Below are positions 31,451 through 45,104 of a stretch of 64,000 nt of DNA, in pieces. Position numbers and translations under genes: made by a program. The stretch lies in contig NC_134033.1 in assembly GCF_964204645.1 (NCBI RefSeq), positions 3,841,631 through 3,905,630 of the forward strand. Reading direction: 5' to 3'. How positions within the stretch are numbered: the stretch's first letter is position 1; every line of letters begins with the position of its first letter. Below the pieces are notes generated by a model. That model was not told the DNA's origin. It made no database searches and worked only from the letters and a program-made list of their open reading frames with translations. This DNA comes from Tubulanus polymorphus (taxonomy: Eukaryota > Nemertea > Palaeonemertea > Tubulaniformes > Tubulanidae).

Positions 31451-34400
31451 GGGGCCGTCCATAAAGTACGTACGCATGAAAATGGCAGAAATTTAGTGGT
31501 CCTTCCTTTTGTACGCATGACGTACGAATCTGTTTTGTGCTCCTACCTTACGTACGTGAAAAATTAAAAAATCATTGGAGTACGTTAGATATTATGAATC
31601 ACTGCAGTTTACTCCAAAACGTAAGACATCGATCTTTGCAACGTTTCTTTATCAGCGAATAAACTTAAGACATGATTGTAGAAAGAAAAGGTAGAACATT
31701 TATTCAAATAAACGTTAAACACTTTTATGCATGTACCCGGTATCGTAGGCGGGAAATTCCCAGTACCGCGTTGCGTCGCTCTATAAAGAATGTGTAACTG
31801 TACTGAGATAATAAACTATTGGTTTAAAACAATTTATGGCCTATTTTTTTCAGTTGTATAGGGTCCATTGGTTCTGTAATGCATCAGATACATTTCGGTA
31901 GACACGGACATCAGTGTCTGTCTCTTAACTTCTGAAGTATCTCCTGAATCCGGATGATCCTCTCCTGATTAAGGCTCATCGTCATCGATACGTTCTAGAG
32001 GGATATCGTCATCCGGGGACTCCTCGTCATTGTTTTCAACTAAGGGAGGCTCTATCCTGTGAATTACCTTATGCCGATTAACGGCTGCATGACTCGGGAA
32101 ATAAACACCACATTTCTGGCAAATGCGGTCCTGTAGATTTTTGGCTGCCGGGCAATACAAGTCGTATGGAATTTCCCAACCCTTTTCTATGTACTTTTCT
32201 GCCGACTCGGGATTGACCTTGATTGCATTACGTTGCCACTAATTCGCAAAATTCATTTTGTTGCTGACAGTAATATCCTCAGGATTAGGGACTTCTATCC
32301 CGGAATTCACCTGGACCATGGGGTAGGGAGGTGGGAAGAAGCGAGTGGGCATTACATCCAGCCAGTTAGTGCGCCAGACACAACATTCGGGGTTTTGACA
32401 TTTTACAATTTGTAACATGTACTGGCTTACACGCATGTGTTTTACAAGCCAATCTTGAGATAGAGCTAGGGGATCAATATCTAGTGTACCAGTACCAGGG
32501 TTTATGTACTCTGCCGTCACAGGGTGCTTGTCAATCACCAATTTTGACCAAACCTCGCCCAACGTGGTACCAGCTTTTTGAAATTGGCTTTTTCAAGGTG
32601 TTCGTCTATGTTTTACCATTGTTCAAATGTGAGCCATAATGATCATGTGGTAGAACCAGACCCGATAGTTCTTTGGATAGACAAGCCATTCGACGTTCAA
32701 CGGGATTGTAGGCTGAGCGGCCAGATGCATATGTAGCAACCACGTAAACATCTAAATTGTACTCAATAAATCTGCCCACAGCTAAAAGAAGGGCTTTGGG
32801 AAAACGTGGATTTTCATCCGGCCCACCATCGCACGAAATGACAAATATTGGTTTCAATTGCCCATCTGAATTGATAATAGTAGATTTGAATTCATTAGAT
32901 TTGATCACTGTTTTCAAATCAAAACCATGGGTATATGCAGAGGAGCTGTCATGTTTTCCACTACGGATCGCAATGTAAGTTGGACCAGAATATGTTACAG
33001 CATTTTTGTCTTGCAAATTTGGGGCTATGGTACACCCTGCATATACCGATGGTATCAATTTATGTTTCTCCGCGACTACAAAATCGTGGTCTGGTAGGCA
33101 AACCCGATATTCCATGGACATTAACAGGGCCCTTTTTTATTGGCAGCGGTAATTCCTGTAGGTACCCTCGCCTTGTCATCCATGCTAAGCCATGTAGCTG
33201 AATTAGGCCCCATCATTGCACAGGCTTCCCGAATATGGTTAATGAAAGTCCAGGAAAAGTTTGCTGCAACATGTTTTTTAGGTTCGTTGCCCTGCGCTTT
33301 CGCCAATTTTACAGGCACAGTCTCCACATGGCGCTCCCCTTCAGATGTTACACTTGACCGTGGTTGAAGACGGAGATATGCAGCTGCACGATATATTGTG
33401 TATCCTGATTTGTGTAACTCGAGCGTAAGGTCATCGAGCGTTCTACAAGAGCTTAAAACCTCACACCTGCGCCGAGAATCAGCTGCACCAGGCTGAGAAG
33501 CAATTGAAATGATTGTGCCCAATAAGCCAGGCTGGTCACGTTCAACACGTGGCCTGCCAAACTCGGGACGGTTGAACTTTTTTTAACTTTGCCCCTGCTT
33601 CAGGATGTTTGTTTGTGATATCGTCCATTACACTTTTTTTCTCACTCCGGAATTTCCTCATACGCTCTGCTTCTAGCTGTAGACGACGTAGATTAGTTTT
33701 TTTTTCTCAAGGTCAGACTTAAGTGTTTTTTTTCTGCCGTCATCAGGTAAAATACCAGCATCCCCAAGTGTGTATAGAGCTACCAATTGACCCTGCATGT
33801 CATCAATTTGGCCTTGCAGTTCATCTTGTTTAGGCTTTTCCCGGACCACCCGATCATCTAAAAAATCCAAATTTTTTACCCATTTTTGAAAATTGTTCAA
33901 TGGTTTAATACTTGCAACCTTTGCCCGTAAAAATATAGCTCTTAAACACTCCGACAGTCACGTTCAATGATGGGCGTACTTTACTTTCAAAGAAATTACA
34001 GCATTAAACATGGCTTGCTATTCATATACAAGACTTTATCTCAGCCTCCCTCCCACCTATGATGTAGCAAAAAACTCACCTTTTTTGTCATCAGATGCCT
34101 GCGGAGATGCTTGAACCGTCGGTAGATCTACCCTCGGAACTTTTGCTGGAGGTTCCGCTGATGAGGGTGCAATGTGACCGGCTGCTGACGTAGTACTGCT
34201 CGTTTTTGGTACCGACGTAGTTGGTCCGGCACCCCAGAAAGTGATTGCTTTAAATTTGCGTTTACTGATAATCCCCTTCATATCTTTTACGTGTTGCTTT
34301 CTGCTATTATCGTCACTTAAAGACCTCCATAAATTCTGTCCATCGGACAGTTTTTTTGAGGGATAAGCCTCTTTGAAGACGGCTATGAAGTCGTTATACT

Positions 34401-34747
34401 TCTGAAGGGCAGCCATTACCACAGTTGAAAGTATGCATAAACAACAAACGAAAATTAATCAATAATATTTTATTTTGACGGTCTGTTTATTTTTGCTTCT
34501 ACTTGTACACACATCGATTTAATTTATTGATTGAGTCATTTCGCAGCTGACTTGGTAGTGCTACAACAAGATATATGTATTTCTATCTGTATTATTATAC
34601 GGGATTTGGGTGAAATATACAACATATTTTGTCCATTAAGTACGACGTACAGATTTGATAGCTGCCTGCTACCTATCGTACGCACTTTGTACGATCTGCT
34701 CCACAGGTCCTAGCTAGACCATGCGTACGTACTATATGGACGGCCCC
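31451..34747 (-). mobile_element. 3.3-kb DNA transposon with GGGGCCGTCC ends
   Basis: Terminal inverted repeats of about 27 bp, starting GGGGCCGTCCATA and differing at one base between ends, with GTACGTA motifs just inside. Both ends are flanked by CTA (31448-31450 and 34748-34750), which suggests a 3-bp target duplication. It carries a broken DDE-type transposase on the minus strand. I do not assign a superfamily. Terminal sequences of this kind are widespread in invertebrate genomes. Confidence 0.8.
31975..34416 (-). pseudogene. Decayed DDE (RNase H-fold) transposase
   Basis: Exon 1 runs from ATG 34416 (MAALQKYNDFIAVF) to a GTGAGT donor at about 34079. The remainder is spread over several frames with at least two frameshifts (one in an A-run near 33700, one near 33560-33590), an in-frame stop between 33121 and 33124, another near 32600 and one near 32238. 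Recognisable parts: a coiled-coil segment; ATWLSMDDKARVPTG (probable first Asp); IFVISCDGGPDENPRF (second Asp); NPVERRMACLSKEL (Glu); a Cys pair (CQNPECC); and a C-terminal C2H2 finger (CQKCGVYFPSHAAVNRHKVIH in part). The combined length would be about 700 residues. It is non-functional. Confidence 0.7.
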
Positions 34748-34750
34748 CTA

Positions 34751-36008
34751 CATAATTTTGAGTAGATCCTGCAATTATCAGCTCTATAAATATAATTAAA
34801 GTACCTAAATTTGTTGGGGAATCCCCCTAAAACACGGATTTGGCTACTCGCTAAGATTTGGTTATCAATTAAAATACTTAAGGGCACTGCTGGTGTCTGA
34901 AAATCTCAGGATCCACTCACTATTCACTTAGCTTCATTTCAATGCAAAGAAGTTTAAAATCCATGAGATAAAAATTTTCGACCCCACTCCTGGGACACCC
35001 CCTTTAAAGTCTATGATTTTCCGACAAAAGGAAGTAGGTACAATGATTTAAGATCATTTAACAAAAGGAAATAACCGTCTTCTTCATTCCGCCACGGTCA
35101 GCAGTCCGCCACGGTCCGCCTTTAGACAATAGCCGAAAAAATCTGATACAAATTGTAATTATCTCTACACTTATACAGCTATCATAAACCGCCTGTCACC
35201 ATCGTTCCTAAATATTTTTGTCAGATTTTGATTTTTCTAAAATCATAACAATCTGTTACACTTCGTCTATCAATTTTCACAACAGAAACTAGTTTTTCAA
35301 TATAGCTATCATGTATTGCAATAAAAAACACAAACAAATTGATGTGACTCTTGCTTGCCTTATGTTTGTGTTAGGGTTGAGATGGTTTGCAGGTAATTTC
35401 TACGTTACAGTCTTTTAACATGGCGCCAATCAAACCAAAAATGGGAAATAAGTCTTCCAAATAATAAGTTCAGTTCATCATATTTCAAAGTTGTGAATTA
35501 ACATAACTCTTTACATCTGTATTCGTTAATACATTACGATATAAAAACACAAGGCTAATTTATGTTGATGTAATTATAACAATAATCACATTTAGAAGGA
35601 AATCAGTAATCATTTACTGTCACGCTAAAGCTAACTTATTGGCTCAAACAATGGCGATCCCTTAAAAGCTAAATTCAAAATTACTAAAAACATGCTAGGA
35701 CCGAATAAACATTAAATCGTATAGTAAAGTAAAGGTAAAGTAACACTTAGATGAGCATTTATCTTGTTTTACATCCTTTTCAGCTTTGGTTAAAATACAT
35801 CTGATTACACATGGTTGTAGAGTGTCACAATTTATTTACATGACTGTCCTAGGGAAAAATATGAATTCCGGCCAATTCTATACATCATTATAAGGCCTTT
35901 CTATAGATGACAATAAATGTTTACTCTCATTGTCCAATGTCGAATTCACAGTCATCACATCTTTATCTAAAACCGGACTTCAGACGAGAAATGACACTAT
36001 TAGGGTGA
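34751..36008. other. Intergenic, no gene recognised
   Basis: AT-rich sequence without a supported ORF. A short doublet of ccgccacggtc is present near 35092-35120. Confidence 0.5.
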
Positions 36009-36519
36009 CTAATGACTACTAGAACTAGTAGAACTTCCACTACTAACCAATGCACCAGAAGCAATATCAACAATATAACGTCCAGATGCACTCTTTTCCC
36101 TGCTGCTTATTTGAACTGACTGAGCGTGTCCTATCTTACAAAAAGATGCAAAGTGCTCGCAGTTGCATGTTTTCAGGTTATATGTTCGCCATCGTATTGG
36201 GTTTTGCAATTCGGCTTTGGCTGTCATAACGACATCTTCTGCGGTTCTGTGAGACTTGTAGTCAACTCGGTAAATTTGATCGGAACCGGTGCCGCGTAAC
36301 ATACCCAACCCTCGTTTCAGAATGAATAATTGCTCGCCCCCAACTGCTTTGAAATCACTGATGCTCTTATATTCCACGACGCCTCTTGTGTCTAGAGGAA
36401 CCCCAACCAGGTCAATCACTCCGTTCCGGTGGCTGATAAATATTCCATGGTGATAGTACGCAGATATGCCAAAAATACCGCACGAAACAGCAATTTGGTC
36501 ACCTGGATTTAGCTCACTG
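36009..36519 (-). CDS. LRAT-domain (H-rev107-like) acyltransferase/phospholipase exon
   Basis: The frame carries the LRAT/NlpC-P60 signature: ELNPGDQIAV at the start, YYHHGIFISHRNGVIDLVG with the conserved His pair, and NCEHFASFCKIG containing the catalytic Cys. Family members act on phospholipid or retinol acyl groups at membranes or are catalytic variants; the H/H/C residues seen here argue for activity. The frame is open upstream to 36578, but an aatttacag acceptor just before ELNPGD makes 36519 the more likely exon start, so a 5' exon probably lies above 36.6 kb. A Ser-rich tail ends at a stop at 36009. No typical C-terminal transmembrane anchor is visible. Confidence 0.75.
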
Positions 36520-36578
36520 TAAATTAAATTTGAATATATTTCCATATGCCATAAATTGTGAATCACTTTATCCAACAA

Positions 36579-37698
36579 GCAATAAATGCAAGAGTTGTGT
36601 TATAGAATGGGAGATGAGGACCCGAAATCGGCAATTCCATTAAATCCACAAGCCATACAAGTTTTATTATCAATGGATAGGTAACATCATCCCGGCGCAG
36701 AATCCAACAATGGTTATTTGGACAACTGGTCCACATCTCCAATAATATTACTGCAGCTACAGCATTAAGGCGAAGCTGCGATAGTTTGTCTTTTAATTAT
36801 GACCATAGGAGGACAGTGATTATTACCATTAATGAAACATTGTGTTCATAATTAGTCCCCTTTTTGGTATTTTGATCATTGGTTTATTAAAATTTGTAAG
36901 GATGCCTGTGAGCAAAATTACGTATAATCAATACATGTTCTGGGGTTAAGAAATATAGAATCTCCACCGAGTATGTGGGGTGAATCTAAAATCTACAACG
37001 AGTGAAGGTTTTCTCATTCACGAGGCTTTGCTACAATTCTTAACCTGAAACGAGTTGTAGTTTTTAGATTTTAGGCTGGGGATTTTATTTCTACCCCACT
37101 AGTTTGATTTCATTCACAAAGCGGTGATTTTGACCAAAACAGCTGTTTACGTAATGTAAAAAACAGATCACGATGTTGTATTTATGCCTCCGCGTTTTCG
37201 CAAATTCATAATTACAAAAGGGCACTATTGCAGAAGCAGATGCAAAATCTAACCCACCCGAAAACACCGTCAAATTGTCCTAGTCTTGTTTCGAGGAATT
37301 TTTAAAATCGACACATTTTCCAAAAACTATTTTTGGTTAACCCTTTAGAGCCCTAGCGATTGTAAAAAATTATGCAATTTTTTCCAAATAGTCGAATCTC
37401 TTTTGGATTATTCTCGAAAGGTAAGGGGTCCACCGTTAGAAAGTCACGTGTATTATTGTGCCAAAGGGTATTTTAATGCATGACTAATTCTTAGAAATCT
37501 TGTTTTTAGAGACCATGCAGCTTTTGAATTCATATTTCATATAAATTAAGAATATATTATGAATCGATTTGATTTTCACCAAAAGCAAAGATGTTTCAAC
37601 TTCCTGATACATTTTTTTTATACAACAAATTTTATCAGAGCCATAATCATACAAATACAAATATATTACACTTATAAATGGCCCTGGATGGGCATTAC
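36579..37698. other. Intergenic or intron, nothing recognised
   Basis: No domain-bearing frame. It may contain the first intron and 5' exon of the LRAT gene, but I cannot place that exon. Confidence 0.4.
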
Positions 37699-38521
37699 CA
37701 GGGGCGGATCCAGACCGTATTAGCCGTATTGCCCAATACGGTCTAGAATTTTTAAGTGCCCTTCGAAATTTCACCGGCAATATTTTTGACGGCATTATTT
37801 CAGCAACCGCTAATTCCGTGTCCGTAATCCGGGCATAATTATAAAATTAATCGGTATATACTGCTGCCAAGAAAGTGAGGAGAGATAATCATATTTGTAA
37901 AGACTTTAATCATGATAAATTAAAAAGGGCACTTTCCTTTTGCAAGGGGCACTCATGCTTTAGATGAGGGCACCTTGTCCTTCCTTGCCTTTTCAGGGAG
38001 GGCTAAAGGGGCACTCGTACTTTAGAAGAGGGCACTATACGCGGAAAATGTTGACGAAAAGGGCACTTTTTTGCCTAATTTTTAAAATTTTAGGGGCACT
38101 TTTGGTTTGGAAGATGGCACACGACATAAGGATAAATGTGAAGACGAGGCAATTTTTGCCGATTGTTAACAATGAAGGGGCACTTAGCCGTATTCTGTAT
38201 GATTGTTAAGGGGCACTTTTAAAGATTATAGGGGCACTAGGCGAAGTTGGCGACAACCATTCTTTCATGGGTTCGCCAGCTTCATTTTTTATCCGCATGT
38301 GTTGAAATCTTGTCTCGAATTCATTTATTCTGGATTGCTCTGCTAGCCTCTAGAAGCCCTCTAAAAGCCTTTAAATGGTACCATATTTTCAAACCCCCCT
38401 CTAAGGACTTCGCGCCTTAGGCGCTCGCATTGACCTGGATACTGGCTGTGCCCTAAGATCAGAAAGGTGCCCTTAAATTTCCTTCCAATACTGTCTACCC
38501 ATCCCCCTGGATCCGCCCGTG
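37699..38521. mobile_element. Non-autonomous element with hAT-style ends and a GGGGCACTT cluster
   Basis: Ends CAGGGGCGGATCCAG and CTGGATCCGCCCGTG form inverted repeats with one mismatch. ATTAC flanks both sides (37694-37698 and 38522-38526). The CAGGGGCGGATCCAG terminus is typical of many hAT-derived families, although a hAT would give an 8-bp duplication. Inside, about ten copies of the motif gggcac(t)t, most as ggggcactt, lie between 37927 and 38235 at uneven spacing, with further complementary copies (tgccc) near each end. No transposase gene. Confidence 0.65.
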
Positions 38522-41500
38522 ATTACATATAAGCAACAGGGATACAATATAACAGTATAAGTAATGGCATTGAAGGCATATACATAACAATATGGTGTTA
38601 GAAATGGAGGGTGAGGGTTAAATGGTTTTTAATATAGACGCCTGTATGTATTGTTTATAAAAGAGGATGTCTGTTTAATCAATGCTTCATTATTGAGTCA
38701 AGAAAGGCTTAAAATAACCATTTATCAAAAGACGAGTATAGGTTACAAAGATACATTAAGTCTTCTTTGGCAGTTGTTTTTATGTTGATTAGATGAATAG
38801 CTTTTTGAGATATAAGCAATATTTATATAAAAAGGTCTGATGTATTGTTGGTAAGCATTGCTGCTAGTTTGCAATTTCGCCTTAACACATGTACGAATTT
38901 GAATGAACCCCATATTCGGTTGAAAGCTAACTACCATTCATTCCATGTTTATAGCATATTAATTATCAATGTTTATCAATTCAAATAACCATAGTTAAAA
39001 GTATTCATCATACAATTAGAAATAACAAGGTTAAGAAATTTTACTATGACTTACCTGTCTTTTACAGAAACAAGTTTGTATTCTGCCATCATCTTTCTAT
39101 GAATAACAAATATTGGAAAAAATTACTTAGGGAAGCATTCAAAATAAAATCAATAACCCAGCTATACCAGAGTCAGAGAAAATCTCGGCCGAGGTAATTG
39201 GCTGCGTCTTTACTCTAAAGTGTCTGACCTATAATTCATACTCATAAGTTTTACCTCCATTTACAGTCGGTGTAGGATTATGTCTCTTTGCATTAAAACA
39301 TATAGGGATACAGTGTACGTGTGATAGCTCATTACATCTAGTTTTGGGAACCAATGATATTTTATCGTATAGAGTGGGACTTCATACAACAATAGGTCTC
39401 CATAGCACCCAATCACTTCATATTTCGCATTTATAATTTGCATTTTAAAAGTTAAATTGTGAAAATACTAATCAAGATTATCTAGACGATTTTAGTTGGA
39501 CGCACATATTTTCAAAAACATGCTAAAATATGAAACATCCCTGAGTTCCATATAGGTGCAATAATGGCCTCCTTTCCGAACTATGTTTGGTTACCCTGAC
39601 AAATCATTCAGATCATTAGAAAATAAGTCGCCAATGTTACAGTATTTCAACAACACGTTTTGTGGCATATCTCAGGAGCGGATTGGTGTATTTAAATGAT
39701 TTAAACGGCGTATTGTAGGTAATCAATTGGTGTCCCCATATATTGCTAAAGGGTGGTGCACACACATTCGTACGCGACTGTCGTAGGTACCACGATCATC
39801 TTATCCGACGGGTACATCCGCCGCTCTTTCACCGCACTTTACTATGCGATAAATTGTTAACGGTTAATCGTAGTTCGTTGGCATCAAATAAGACATTGGC
39901 GGAATTCCGGAAAGTATCCGAAAATTTGTTTGGAATATAACATGTTTTGTTTGCAATAAAACCTGATGCATGGTTTAGCCCCCATATTTCCTAGCAAAAT
40001 TCAATATAATTACGTGGAATTTTGTGCTGGTATTGTACCAGGTTGAGTTTTCTTGCAAAAAAATCACTCGACTGGAAATAAGACTGAATGCATTTGGTTT
40101 GATTCTTGGTCTAAACGATGGACCAATGGGCGGGAATGATCAAATTTTATCATTGAGCCTAGGTTCAGTGGTTAGAATAAATACGAAAGACATGCAGAAA
40201 TTGGAAATAAACTGTGAGCCTTCCGAAAAGAAAATACTAGAATCAGACGTAAAGATTACCATTTTGAAACTAAAAGGACAGTTACACGTTTCAAATTATA
40301 TCAAGACTAAAAAACAAATAATTAGCTCGAAACCCAATGCTTAATTAGACGTTTAATAGTTAAAAGTCAAGACCAATTAAAAGTCCAAGACAAGCCAAAA
40401 ATGCATAATAAGTGAATCGACCCTAAAATAATCGGATTTTTAATTAAAAAGCCTAGACATCCTGAAAAGATATAATATATATAAGCAGCATATTACCAAT
40501 ACCGGATTGCCACGTATCTTGGTGGTCTCTGGATTTAAAATCCAAAACCAAGTAGTTACTTGTTCTCCAGTGAGTTCTTCTCTTGATGGCGCTGAAGGTG
40601 AATTTGACAAGGACCACTCGTTCTTTTATGTAAAATCCAGCTCACTAAGGTTCAACGAACAAACAATTCGAAGAAAGATCATGTTTAGATAAGTAAGTTG
40701 GATGCTGGTACTTCCTGATTTTGATAACGGTGAAATTAATGACAGAATCAAATGACACCTTGTTGAATCAGCCTTCATAGTTAATCATGCCAAGGAAAAA
40801 CTGATTGCAAATCTAAATAACGGTTTTAGTCCTCATAACGACATTTTATCCGCAGTTAAATATTCATTTGATATAATTACTAAATTATGTGTTTGGAATT
40901 TGTTGTCTGAAATCGCTTGGATTTCTTCTCTTTATTTACTTAGTTCAGTTAATATTTATCAGTTTGATCTTCTTTCATTCTCATTGTGTACAATCACAGC
41001 GTATCAATGTTCTTAGAATAGGTAATTAGGTAATTTCACTTCCTCTAATCTTTAAGTACAAATCTGGTACGTGTCCTGAATCTGTGTCATTGTCCTCTTA
41101 AACTTATTTATCTTACCAAGTTTACTTGGATTTTGTAAAAAAAAATATTGTCAGTTTGAAAGTGACAATAAATGGAATTAAGGACGAACGTTATTATTAT
41201 GAAAATCCAAACGAAACCTATTTTCTATCAACATCTCAAACCGCGTTTTCCATTGATTATCTTAAAAATGTTTCCGTCTCAATAAATCATTTCGGTGCCT
41301 CTTTCAGCGCTCGCGGACGCCTACAACGAAGAACACGAAAATGCGAACAAAACAAGACCGCACTGTTCATCGGTCTTTTCGCGTACTCCAACAAGTGATT
41401 GTCAAAATGATTCCATAAATTGGTACCTGAATGAACTCAGACTCGAAGAAGCGTGGTTTTTGTACAGAATAACTAGGTCATCAAAACTGAACTACCCAAA

Positions 41501-41634
41501 CCTGAAGACGCCAATATCAAATTTCAAATACTTAAATTTGCAATTTGCAAACAAGCGTGGCCGGTGAGTCTTTGAAAATCGTTCCACAATGTTAACAAGA
41601 AAGATATAGGCTACTGATCTCCTGCTACATTTCA
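38522..41634. other. Intergenic, no gene recognised with confidence
   Basis: About 3.1 kb of AT-rich sequence. Three modest plus-strand frames (40024-40344, 40507-40692, 41126-41398) have protein-like composition but no domain, start context or splice signals I can defend. Confidence 0.4.
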
Positions 41635-44600
41635 CGGTGTTGTCATATCGCGGAAAGACGGAATCGCGGAATTTTCCAAAAACGCGGAATTTCTTCATTT
41701 TTACTTTAAATAGAAAACGGGTTTTCCCACGGGGATACCCACTGTCGGACCGGGCACCGGACCGATCGATGCAACGAGTTAGGTGCGAGTCCCATTATTT
41801 GCAGGCAATTTTATATGGAATTATCATATTACGATACCGTTGACTGGCTGCCACCTGTAGAAGAAGTCAGAATCAAGTGGGGTGAAAGAGACCAGGCACC
41901 TAACGGTTCCTGAACTTCGCTGAAAAAGCTGAATCACTGAAACGCTGAAACGCTGAAATAAAAACGCCGAAATTTCAGGGAATTTCTGAAAAACGCCGAA
42001 ATTTCAGGGAATTCCCGAAAAACGCTGAAATCGTGCTAGGTACCAACAATACACGTTTTGAAATATTTTCCGGGCCGGTGTCCGCTGCTGAGTCCTGAAC
42101 CGTGTTTTAGTCTCTACCTTCGGTTACAGAGACATGCATGGACAGTATGTGTTGAGTATACTTTTAGAGGGCCACTTGTTGGACAAATTAATTCGCTTGA
42201 AATCCGGATTTTTAATGCATACAGGCAGCATAATGAGGAAAACCCATTCACAAACCGTGCAAGCCAACTTAAACATTATGCTCAATATTCCCTGCAAGAC
42301 GCAAAATATCTTATTTGAATGTTCATGTATAAAACATGGAGCAACTTTTCTTTTGTCAATACGTTGATGGGCGACGGACTATATGGTATTCTCTGAAGCA
42401 GGTAAATTAAATTTGACAGCTAGTTATATAAATGATGCAACTTTTGGACAAAAGGGATCTAACTAAATTTCTTTTTAATTCACTGTGGAATGGAATGGAT
42501 TGACGCCAATGGCATGCAGTAGACCCCTACGTATGGGTCATACTGATTAGCGTCAACCAATTAATCTAAATCGGGCAAACCATTCAACAACTGTGAATAA
42601 TTTATTTGCTGTGGCGTGATAATAATTAGTTTTTGAATGAAAGAAAGAAATGACATACCAACTATTAGGAAATGTACCGATTCTTATTTTTAGACTACTA
42701 CTGAATCTATAAAAGGAGGAGTCATAGACAAAGTTGATTTGCTTAGCTGGAGACACTTCTTGTCAAGTACATCATCTCAAGTACTGGGTGTTTTGTAAGT
42801 TTAATTTCAGTATTTATTTATTAAGTGCTGTTCCCTCGGACCGCAGTGCTTTCAAACTAGGCCCACCCCATAGGCTATATCGTCCAGGGTGTATTAGCTA
42901 TTATTCTTTTATATCCTACTAAAATGCACCTTTTTCTATTTTTAGATTCAGGCTTAGAATGTGCAAATTCTTTGAGATACTGAAAAATCAGACTTCAACT
43001 GCGAAATTTGCAGCAGGATAGCTGAACGACACAATTTTTAAAAATAAAATGGCTATTCGAATGCTATTTCGATAATAACTCTATTCAACCAGAGAGAAAT
43101 AAGTCAATTGTGGATGTACAGTACACGCACTTTTCTTCCCTGTTTCCTGGTACCTAATTTTTAGTCTTAAGCTAAGCGATATTCTAAGGTATGCTAGTGG
43201 ATTTCATTAGAATATGAAGCAATGGAACCAGAATTCTAGCCAGGGTTAAACGAACTATTGATTCTGATATAATGTAAGAACTGATTTCCTTTGTGTAATC
43301 TTGCAGAATGTGTTATGTATTATTTCAAGCTGTTAAATAATATAGTTAGACAAACGTCCAATTATTGGATCTTTCTTGTTGACTCGTTTAATTTTGTGAG
43401 TTAAGAGTTCCAGTCAATCCACAATGTGCAGTGCCTAGCCTTCATCTACACTAAAGCCAAGCCGGTGTATGGGAAAATATCGTTCGACTCCTATAGGCCA
43501 GACAAGTCAAAGCATGCAATACATTGCAGATGATAGTCTCCGGCAAGTCGAAAGAGAAAGTAAACCAGGTTTTACCCCGTACCCTACCCGGGAACAAAGA
43601 CACTTAAAGACTCCTTCGTCCTGGTAGAAATTGTTGAAATATGGCACCCAATCGTAGCAATGCTAAGTACAGGATACTATGACGGTTGAACCTTTATCAA
43701 CGAATTTCAATGACACCGAAAATAGAATCAAAATAATCATTAGTTCCATGCTAGCACTTAATTTGGGTTATCAGGTTCAGCCTAACTGTACTTTCATTCA
43801 GCTACTACTTGTTTGAGACTTGGCAATGATAAGTTGCAAGAAATTACCAAACATAAGAAAAAATATTGTGAATTAATATTATTTTAAATAAGAATTTATT
43901 CAAATGAAGTGATAACTTCATTGTTAGATCGTACCGGTATATGCACATAAAACTATGGCAAAAAACACATCTAACAATCCACGCAATCCGCAATCGATCA
44001 AGTCGATCATGACGACGACCTTAAGGCATGTCTCTGTAACCGAAGATAGAGCATAAAACACGGTTCAGGACTCGTCAGCGGACACCGGCCCAGAATAATT
44101 TTCAAAACGTGTATTGTCGGTACCTAGCACGATTTCAGCGTTTTTCGGGAATTCCCTGAAATTTCGGCGTTTTTCGGAAATTCCCTGAAATTTCAGCGTT
44201 TTTATTTCAGCTTTTCAGTGTTTCAGCTTTTTCAGCGAAGTTCAGGAACCGAGGCACCTAATGTCTATTTCTACTAGGCAAACTTCGGTTATCGAAGTTC
44301 ATCGACTTTTTGAGAACTTCAGAAACGAATATTATTAGATAAATATTGAGCACGTTCGCGCTGTCGGACCGTAGTTGTAGATGGTTGCAAACATGAAATC
44401 CTACGACCAAACAAGTACCGGTTCAAATTTCTTCGTCAAATTCGTCCAGTACCGGTACCAATAAGATTCTTTTGATCCAAATAATCAGCATAGGAACATA
44501 TGTTATAGCAGTCACACAGTAAACATTAAAAAAAACAAAACCATTTTATAATCTTTCATATCATTTAATTCTAAAAGATAAACCACATTCCCTTATAACA

Positions 44601-45022
44601 ACAATGTAGACACACAACACGCATGAACAATCCTAAGCCAGAATGAAATATACATAATGTCTATTTATTTTCGTCTGACATCGATCCAGTTCCACAGTTG
44701 TGAGTTAACTCTGAGTTACTTAGAATCAATAGAGTCAAATCTTAACTCGGAACTGAGTCCTGGAGAATCCCATGGTGTCATCACAAATCCTACATTTACG
44801 TACCATCGATTTGTATTCCTTCAGTTAATGCAGCGATACTCTGTATCACTGAATTCGCAAAGCACGTATTGCCTGGGTTCTACATTATTTGGAACAGTAT
44901 CGTTAAGTCCGACAGTGGGTATCCGCGTGGGAAAACCCGTTTACTATTTATAGTAAAAATGAAGAAATTCCGCGTTTTTGGAAAATTCAGCAATTCCGTC
45001 TTTCCGCGATATGACAACACCG
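41635..45022. mobile_element. 3.39-kb element with long inverted ends and 9-bp target duplication (Mutator-like architecture)
   Basis: Outer inverted arms at 41635-41749 and 44908-45022 begin CGGTGTTGTCATATCGCGG and are about 115 bp each. A second pair of inverted arms lies inside (41905-42135 and 44026-44250), rich in the subrepeat cgctgaaa / gccgaaatttcaggga. The element is flanked by TACATTTCA on both sides (41626-41634 and 45023-45031). Long terminal inverted repeats with a 9-bp duplication are the usual picture for Mutator-like elements; repeated motifs in the arms also recall foldback elements. The 1.9-kb centre holds no recognisable transposase, so the copy is non-autonomous. Confidence 0.75.
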
Positions 45023-45104
45023 TACATTTCACATTGAGTCCATGTTAACACTACATATACTTATGAGAAACCCACATAACAGAAACGAACTAGGATTCTA
45101 ACCA

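Noticed and set aside
40024-41398. Three plus-strand frames as exons of one gene
   Set aside because: Protein-like composition, but no shared domain, no in-phase GT-AG junctions and no homology recognised.
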